Assembly (NCBI RefSeq): GCF_048020265.1
Contig: NZ_CP171843.1
Coordinates: forward strand, 1,426,001-1,490,000
Reading direction: 5' to 3'
Source of the DNA: Limnohabitans_A sp048020265
GTDB lineage: Bacteria > Pseudomonadota > Gammaproteobacteria > Burkholderiales > Burkholderiaceae_C
Length of the DNA stretch: 64,000 nt
Part shown: in pieces, positions 59,111 through 64,000 of the stretch
How positions within the stretch are numbered: position 1 is the stretch's first letter
Layout: every line of letters starts with the position of its first letter
The notes under the pieces: model-generated
What the model saw: only the letters and a program-made list of their open reading frames with translations
What the model was told of the DNA's origin: nothing
Database searches by the model: none
Made by a program: the position numbers and the translations under genes

Positions 59111-60277
59111 TCAGCGAACCACAGCGATCTGTGAACGCTCGCCACCTTTGTAGGTGTACAAGGTCAAGGCGCCGTTCTTGATGTCGCCTTTTTCGTCAAA
59201 CGCGATGTTGCCTGTCACGCCTTTGTAGTTGATGGCCTTCAGAGCTGGCAAGTACTTGGCTGGATCGGCAGAACCGGCTGTCACCATGGCCGTGGCCATG
59301 ACTTTCACAGCGTCATACACATAAGGTGCGTAAACCTGCACATCGGCGTTGTACTTGGCTTTGAAGTCTGCACGGAACTTATCCATGCCGGCTTTTTGCT
59401 CGCCTTCGACACCACCGGCTTCAGCGCAGAACACCGACTCGTCTTTCATGGCGTCGCCAGCCAACTTGGCCAGCTCGGAAGTGCAGATGCCGTCACCGCC
59501 CAAGAACTTGGCGTTGATGCCCAAGGATTTCATCTGGCGCAGCATCGGGCCGGCCACAGCGTCCATACCGCCAAAGAAGACGACGTCAGGTTTCTTGGCC
59601 TTCAGTGTCGTCAGGATGGCGTTGAAGTCAGAAGCTTTGTCGGTGGTGAACTCGTGGCCGACGATGGTGCCGCCAGCAGCGGTAGCGCCCTTCTTGAATT
59701 CCTCGGCCACGCCCTGACCGTAAGCGGTACGGTCATCGATGACGGCGATGTTTTTGCCTTTGAGGGTTTCCACAGCATATTTGCCGAGGGTGCCGCCCAG
59801 GTGCACGTCGTCAGCCACCACGCGGAACGCGCCAGCGTAACCTTGACGGGTGTACTTGGGGTTGGTGGCCGAGGGTGAAATCTGGGGAATGCCAGCGCTG
59901 TTATAGATCTGCGAGGCTGGAATGGTGGTGCCGGAGTTCAGGTGACCGATCACGCCATTGACTTTGGCGTCCACCAGCTTTTGGGCAGCGGCAGTACCTT
60001 GCTTTGGATCAGCGGCGTCGTCTTCGGCCAGCAACTCGAACTTGACAGGCTTGTCGCCGATTTTCAGGCCAGCCGCATTCAGCTCTTCAATGGCCATCCG
60101 GCCACCATTTTCGTTGTCTTTACCCAAGTGGGCGATGGCACCGCTGACGGGACCCACGTGACCAATTTTGATCACTTGCACGTCAGAAGCGGCTTCTTTT
60201 TTGCCGCAAGCTGCCAAAACCACTGCGGCAACTGCCACAGACACAACGGTCAAAGTACGCGTACCAGAAAATTTCAT
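59111..60277 (-). CDS. branched-chain amino acid ABC transporter substrate-binding lipoprotein
   Basis: A 388-residue LivJ/type I periplasmic binding protein. The signal ends in the lipobox LAAC (C24), so it is probably a membrane-anchored lipoprotein. The mature part begins VIKIGHVGPVSGAIAHLGKDNENGGRMAIEELN and contains NSGTTIPASQIYNSAGIPQISPSATNP, the ligand loop of Leu/Ile/Val-binding proteins. The permease and ATPase genes are not adjacent, so it may serve a remote transporter. Ligand specificity is unknown. Confidence 0.9.
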   Translation of the reverse strand: MKFSGTRTLTVVSVAVAAVVLAACGKKEAASDVQVIKIGHVGPVSGAIAHLGKDNENGGRMAIEELNAAGLKIGDKPVKFELLAEDDAADPKQGTAAAQKLVDAKVNGVIGHLNSGTTIPASQIYNSAGIPQISPSATNPKYTRQGYAGAFRVVADDVHLGGTLGKYAVETLKGKNIAVIDDRTAYGQGVAEEFKKGATAAGGTIVGHEFTTDKASDFNAILTTLKAKKPDVVFFGGMDAVAGPMLRQMKSLGINAKFLGGDGICTSELAKLAGDAMKDESVFCAEAGGVEGEQKAGMDKFRADFKAKYNADVQVYAPYVYDAVKVMATAMVTAGSADPAKYLPALKAINYKGVTGNIAFDEKGDIKNGALTLYTYKGGERSQIAVVR

Positions 60278-60377
60278 GGAAACTCCGAAGAATAAATTGC
60301 TTCAATCAAGCAAGCCGCAAAGATACTGCAAAACCGCTCCTTTGGGGCTTAGGGAAAACCAAAATTCTCGCAAAACG

Positions 60378-60662
60378 TCAGGGTATATCTGTCAAGAAGA
60401 CGCCGTCGCCGTTGCGGTGGCGCATGCGCCAAGTCTGTTGCAAGCTGCTGCGCACCAGATCGGCCATCAAACGCTCCATTTCAGGGCGCAAAGCGTGGAG
60501 CAACTCGTCCGACAAAGACATGAAAGCCGCTTTTTCTTGGGCACGGGCGTCTAGAGCGGCACGCAAGGCCACAGTGATGTCGGATTCGGGCACCACGGCA
60601 GTCAAAACCGGCACGACAGAGTCGGGTGGCACCGGTCCGAAAGCAGAGGACGAAAGACTCAT
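60378..60662 (-). CDS. small protein of unknown function downstream of holC
   Basis: A 94-residue protein (MSLSSSAFGPVPPDSVVPVLTAVVP, then a helix-rich acidic-basic part: LSDELLHALRPEMERLMADLVRSSLQQTWRMRH). Its start overlaps the holC stop by 4 bp, so it is in the pepA-holC operon and is likely real. I recognise no domain. Similar short proteins follow holC in Burkholderiales. Confidence 0.7.
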   Translation of the reverse strand: MSLSSSAFGPVPPDSVVPVLTAVVPESDITVALRAALDARAQEKAAFMSLSDELLHALRPEMERLMADLVRSSLQQTWRMRHRNGDGVFLTDIP

Positions 60663-61093
60663 GAAGCAGTCACCTTGGACAAATCGTGCTGCACCAAGGC
60701 GTAGCCTTGCGCGGCGTAATGCCGCCAGCGTTGCCTGGCCGTCATGCGGCCATGGTCATCGGTCGCCACAATCTCGATCAGGCGATTGAACGACTCAAAG
60801 CCGGCGGGTACATCGTCACCGAGATTCACCAACACATCCAGGCCGCACAGCTGCAAAGGGTCTGGGTGCAAGCGGATCGGGGATGCAGTCTGAATTTCCT
60901 GGGCATCGGCCACGGTGCTGTGCGGCAGAAAGTCAACCTCCGAAAAGGCCCACAAGGCGGCGTCGAGCTGGCGCAAGCTGGCCTCGGAACCAACCACACC
61001 CACCCGCAAAGAACGACCATGGGCCTTGCGCAGCAGCCGACAAGCGTATTGCAGCCGCTCCGTGGTGTTGAAGTGGAACTCGATTTGGGTCAT
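60659..61093 (-). CDS. holC: DNA polymerase III chi subunit
   Basis: A 144-residue clamp-loader accessory protein that links the replisome to SSB (MTQIEFHFNTTERLQYACRLLRKAHGRSLRVGVVGSEASLRQLDAALWAF; a DVLVNLGDDVPAGFESFNRLIEIVA end). The start at 61091-61093 is where similarity begins; the longer frame is antisense-like sequence over pepA. It lies 10 bp behind pepA, the usual pair. Confidence 0.93.
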   Translation of the reverse strand: MTQIEFHFNTTERLQYACRLLRKAHGRSLRVGVVGSEASLRQLDAALWAFSEVDFLPHSTVADAQEIQTASPIRLHPDPLQLCGLDVLVNLGDDVPAGFESFNRLIEIVATDDHGRMTARQRWRHYAAQGYALVQHDLSKVTAS

Positions 61094-61103
61094 TGCCCAC
61101 CCG

Positions 61104-62591
61104 TCAGCGACGGCGGCTGGACGCGGCCTTGGCTGCGGCTGGACCCGCCTGCGCCAACAAATAGGCCAACAGCAAACCCACAGGCCTGCCGGTCGCACCC
61201 TTGGCAGCACCGCTGCGCCAGGCTGTACCGGCGATGTCCAAGTGCGCCCAAGGGTAACGCGACGCGAAGCGCTGTAAAAACTTGGCCGCGGTGACCGAAC
61301 CCGCCTGACGGCCAGCCACGTTGGCCACATCGGCGTAGCGTGACTTCAGGCCTTCAGCATAGTCTTCGTCCAGCGGCATGCGCCAGCAGGCATCACCGGA
61401 GGCCTCGCCTGCCAACTGCAAGGCTTGCGCCAAAGCATCGTCGCTGGAGAACAGCCCGGACCGGACCCCGCCTAATGCAATAACGCAGGCACCCGTCAGG
61501 GTGGCAATGTCGATGACCGCCCGGGGCTTGAAGCGCTCGGCATAGGTCAAGGCATCGCACAGCACCAGCCGCCCTTCGGCATCGGTGTTCAGAATTTCAA
61601 TGGTCTGCCCGCTCATGCTGGTGACCACATCGCCCGGTTTAACCGCCTGGCCATCGGGCATGTTCTCAGTGGCCGGAATCAAGCCGACCACGTTGATGGC
61701 AGGCTTGAGCTCACCCAAAGCCTTGAAAACGCCCAGGACACTGGCCGCACCGCACATGTCGTACTTCATCTCGTCCATTTCGGCAGCGGGCTTGATGGAG
61801 ATGCCCCCGGTGTCAAACGTGATGCCTTTGCCCACCAGCACCACCGGAGCCTGGGCCGCTGGCGCACCGTTGTAGCGCATCACAATGAAACGCAAGGGCT
61901 CTGAAGCCCCGCGCGCCACCGCCAAAAAGGCCCCCATGCCAAGTTTAGTCACCTCTTTGGGGCCCATCACCTCGCATTTGAAGGCCGCACCTTTGGCAAT
62001 CGCCTTGGCCGCATCGGCAAGCAAGCTTGGCGTGGCATGGTTGGCCGGCCGATTGGCCCACTCTTTGGCCACCTCGATGCCGGCCACCAAGGCCTGCGCG
62101 TGGGCCATGGCACCGCGCAACTCGGCGTTGACCGTCTCGGCACTGAACACCACCTGCTTGAGCGTTCTGGGTTTGGGTTTGCTCAGGGTGCTGGTATAGC
62201 TGTAGCTGGCATCGGCCAGCGTGGAAGCGGCCACCTGCAGGGTTTTGCCTGAGAGCTCGGCTGCGGCGTGCAGCCCAACGCGCTTGATTTTGCCGGACTT
62301 GAGTGCGGCCCAGGCCGCGTTCACGGCGCTGCGAACGTGGGCGGCACTGCCTTCGCCAGCACACGCAACCACCACATGGCGAGCTTCAATGCCGGGGTGC
62401 GCATACAAAGACAACACAGCACCCGGCTTGTACTCGAAATCGCCATGTGCAGCAGCCGCTCGCACAAGAGATGAAATGGCATCTTTGTCGGTCACCCCTG
62501 CGCCATCCTGCGAAGGCCACAAGACAATCAGGGCATCCAGATCGTCACCAATCACACTGGCCAGGGCACGCTTTTGGATTTCGAAGTTCAT
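61104..62591 (-). CDS. pepA: leucyl aminopeptidase (M17)
   Basis: A 495-residue dizinc/dimanganese aminopeptidase. The metal and active-site segments are VGKGITFDTGGISIKP, MKYDMCGAASVLG and the signature NTDAEGRLVL, which holds two metal ligands and the catalytic arginine. The N-terminal macro-like domain is complete. In other Proteobacteria PepA also acts in site-specific recombination and in regulation. Divergent from lptF with 23 bp between starts. Confidence 0.96.
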   Translation of the reverse strand: MNFEIQKRALASVIGDDLDALIVLWPSQDGAGVTDKDAISSLVRAAAAHGDFEYKPGAVLSLYAHPGIEARHVVVACAGEGSAAHVRSAVNAAWAALKSGKIKRVGLHAAAELSGKTLQVAASTLADASYSYTSTLSKPKPRTLKQVVFSAETVNAELRGAMAHAQALVAGIEVAKEWANRPANHATPSLLADAAKAIAKGAAFKCEVMGPKEVTKLGMGAFLAVARGASEPLRFIVMRYNGAPAAQAPVVLVGKGITFDTGGISIKPAAEMDEMKYDMCGAASVLGVFKALGELKPAINVVGLIPATENMPDGQAVKPGDVVTSMSGQTIEILNTDAEGRLVLCDALTYAERFKPRAVIDIATLTGACVIALGGVRSGLFSSDDALAQALQLAGEASGDACWRMPLDEDYAEGLKSRYADVANVAGRQAGSVTAAKFLQRFASRYPWAHLDIAGTAWRSGAAKGATGRPVGLLLAYLLAQAGPAAAKAASSRRR

Positions 62592-62614
62592 AATTCAGTT
62601 TTTCCTTCGCACCG

Positions 62615-63724
62615 ATGTTATTCCATTCTTCCCTACGCAAAGACCTCGCCCGTAATTTCGGGGCCACGTTGGTGGTTTTGGTCACCATCGTGATCACCAT
62701 CATCCTGATCCGAACCCTGGGCCAAGCCAGTCGGGGCAGCGTCAACCCGTCCGAGGTCTTGCTGGTCATGGGTTTCAGTGTGCTGAGCCAGCTCACCACC
62801 ATCATCACCCTGAGCCTGTTCATCGCGGTGGTGGCCACCCTCTCGCGCATGTACAGCGACAGCGAAATGGTGATCTGGTTTTCAAGTGGTCAGGGGCTCT
62901 TGCAGTTTGTGCGTCCGCTGTTCCGCTTTGCATGGCCTGTGTTGCTTGTAGTGACTTTGTTGGCCTTGTTCGCCTGGCCCTGGAGCAACCAACAAATCCA
63001 GGACCTCAAGCAACGCTTCGAAAAGCGCAACGACATCGAGCGGGTTGCACCCGGTCAATTCCAGGAGTCGTCCGGCGGACAGCGCGTGTTCTTCATTGAC
63101 AAGGACACCCCTGACAACCGTTTCGGCCGCCATGTCTTCATCTCCAGCGTGGATGGGGCCAAAGAAAGCGTGACCACGGCACAACAAGGGCGCATCGAGC
63201 TGGCGGGCAATGACCGCTTCTTGATTCTTGACAAAGGCCAACAGTGGCTGACGGACCGGGAGACGGGCGAGACAAGATTGACCCAATTCGAACATTACGA
63301 ACTGCTGATCGACGACGAGGTCAATTTGCCCTCTTCGGACATGAACAGCCGCTACACCGCCACATGGGACTTGTTGCAAAAACCCCATCGCGAAAATTGG
63401 GCCGAACTGTCGTGGCGTCTGGGTCTGGGCCTGGCAGGCATCAATTTGCTGCTGATCGCCCTGGCTGTTTCTGCCGTCAATCCCAGAGCTGGACGCAGTT
63501 ATCACCTGGGGCTGGCCCTGTTCGTCTTCATCGCTTACTACAATATGCTGAATGTGGGCCAAAGCTGGATCGGCACGGGACGCTTTGACTTCTTGCCCTT
63601 CATGGTGGTGCTGCATGGCGGCGTCTTTTTGATGGCCATGCTGTGGCTCTCGATTCGGCACTGGAACTGGTCCTGGCGCAACTTGTGGCCTGCACGGGCA
63701 CCCCAATCCAAAGGTGCGGCATGA
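62615..63724 (+). CDS. lptF: LPS export ABC transporter permease LptF
   Basis: A 369-residue inner-membrane permease of the LptB2FG LPS extractor. Six helices with a periplasmic beta-jellyroll (about 130-265) between helices 3 and 4. It begins MLFHSSLRKDLARNFGATLVVLVTIVITIILIR. Its stop overlaps the lptG start (ATGA at 63721-63724). Paired with lptG and divergent from pepA, the standard arrangement. Confidence 0.95.
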   Translation: MLFHSSLRKDLARNFGATLVVLVTIVITIILIRTLGQASRGSVNPSEVLLVMGFSVLSQLTTIITLSLFIAVVATLSRMYSDSEMVIWFSSGQGLLQFVRPLFRFAWPVLLVVTLLALFAWPWSNQQIQDLKQRFEKRNDIERVAPGQFQESSGGQRVFFIDKDTPDNRFGRHVFISSVDGAKESVTTAQQGRIELAGNDRFLILDKGQQWLTDRETGETRLTQFEHYELLIDDEVNLPSSDMNSRYTATWDLLQKPHRENWAELSWRLGLGLAGINLLLIALAVSAVNPRAGRSYHLGLALFVFIAYYNMLNVGQSWIGTGRFDFLPFMVVLHGGVFLMAMLWLSIRHWNWSWRNLWPARAPQSKGAA

Positions 63725-64000
63725 AAACCGTTCGCAGCTTGCTGCACGGCGAAATCATCCGGGCCGTCACCTTTGTGCTGCTTGGCTTTTTGGCGCTGTT
63801 CCTGTTTTTTGACTTGGTCGACGAGCTACAGAACCTGGGGCGTCTGGCCAGCCAAGGCTACCAACTGCACCATGCCTTGCTGTATGTGGCCCTGAAAACC
63901 CCGTCTCATATTTATGAACTGCTGCCCATCTCGGTGCTGATCGGCTGTATTTTTGTGATGGCCCGGTTGGCGCAAAGCTCGGAGTTCACCATATTGCGCA
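63721..64000 (+). CDS. lptG: LPS export ABC transporter permease LptG (5' part)
   Basis: Starts MKTVRSLLHGEIIRAVTFVLLGFLALFLFFDLVDELQ and runs to the window end (about 93 codons, through MARLAQSSEFTILR). It is the N-terminal part with helices 1-2 and the coupling-helix region; the gene is cut by the edge. ATGA overlap with lptF. Confidence 0.93.
   Translation, partial: MKTVRSLLHGEIIRAVTFVLLGFLALFLFFDLVDELQNLGRLASQGYQLHHALLYVALKTPSHIYELLPISVLIGCIFVMARLAQSSEFTILR

Overview
The window is GC-rich chromosomal DNA from a betaproteobacterium, most likely a member of the Comamonadaceae (Burkholderiales). The family is inferred from the proteins and gene orders: rimP-nusA-infB-rbfA-truB-typA, smpB divergent from ratA-rnfH, guaB-guaA, pepA-holC beside lptF-lptG, and a yejABEF transporter beside fabI. 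No species can be named from sequence alone.

Layout. 1-5 kb: sucA and prpE (2-oxoglutarate oxidation, propionyl-CoA formation). 5-10.6 kb: an isochorismatase-fold hydrolase, a glyoxalase-fold protein, a RecQ-type helicase with a degenerate phosphoribosyltransferase tail, and a Tat-exported Acg-like flavoprotein. 10.7-14 kb: a LysR regulator, then a probable metal-handling cluster (HupE-like permease, small exported protein, DMT permease with a 23-histidine tail). 14-22.8 kb: an MFS permease, an HTH regulator behind three inverted repeats, a penicillin-acylase-type hydrolase, LD-carboxypeptidase, a TadA deaminase fused to a DhlA-like haloalkane dehalogenase, a PaiB-like protein and a PQQ-type sugar dehydrogenase.

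22.85-33.63 kb is an integrated island in the 3' end of guaA, bounded by imperfect 18-bp direct repeats (22850-22867 and 33608-33625). It carries a tyrosine integrase, an AlpA-like regulator, a PrimPol/RepA-like replication protein, several unknown small genes, and at its far end an AT-richer SMC/RloC-like ATPase that is a candidate defence gene. Two nested IS3-family elements have broken its middle. Without the island, the sugar dehydrogenase would lie 29 bp behind the guaA stop.

33.6-49.5 kb: guaA, guaB, an RlmI-like methyltransferase, rnfH, ratA, smpB, a 3-hydroxyisobutyryl-CoA hydrolase, an EamA permease, and the translation/transcription cluster typA-truB-rbfA-infB-nusA-rimP. 49.6-56 kb: yejF-yejE-yejB-yejA, divergent from fabI. 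56.4-64 kb: a large PLP-dependent basic amino acid decarboxylase, tRNA-Ser(GGA), a LivJ-type binding lipoprotein, an unknown gene, holC, pepA, and divergently lptF and the start of lptG, cut by the window edge.

The core genes look ordinary and intact. The unusual content is the guaA island and its ATPase, the TadA-dehalogenase fusion, the histidine-rich permease cluster and several long inverted repeats.
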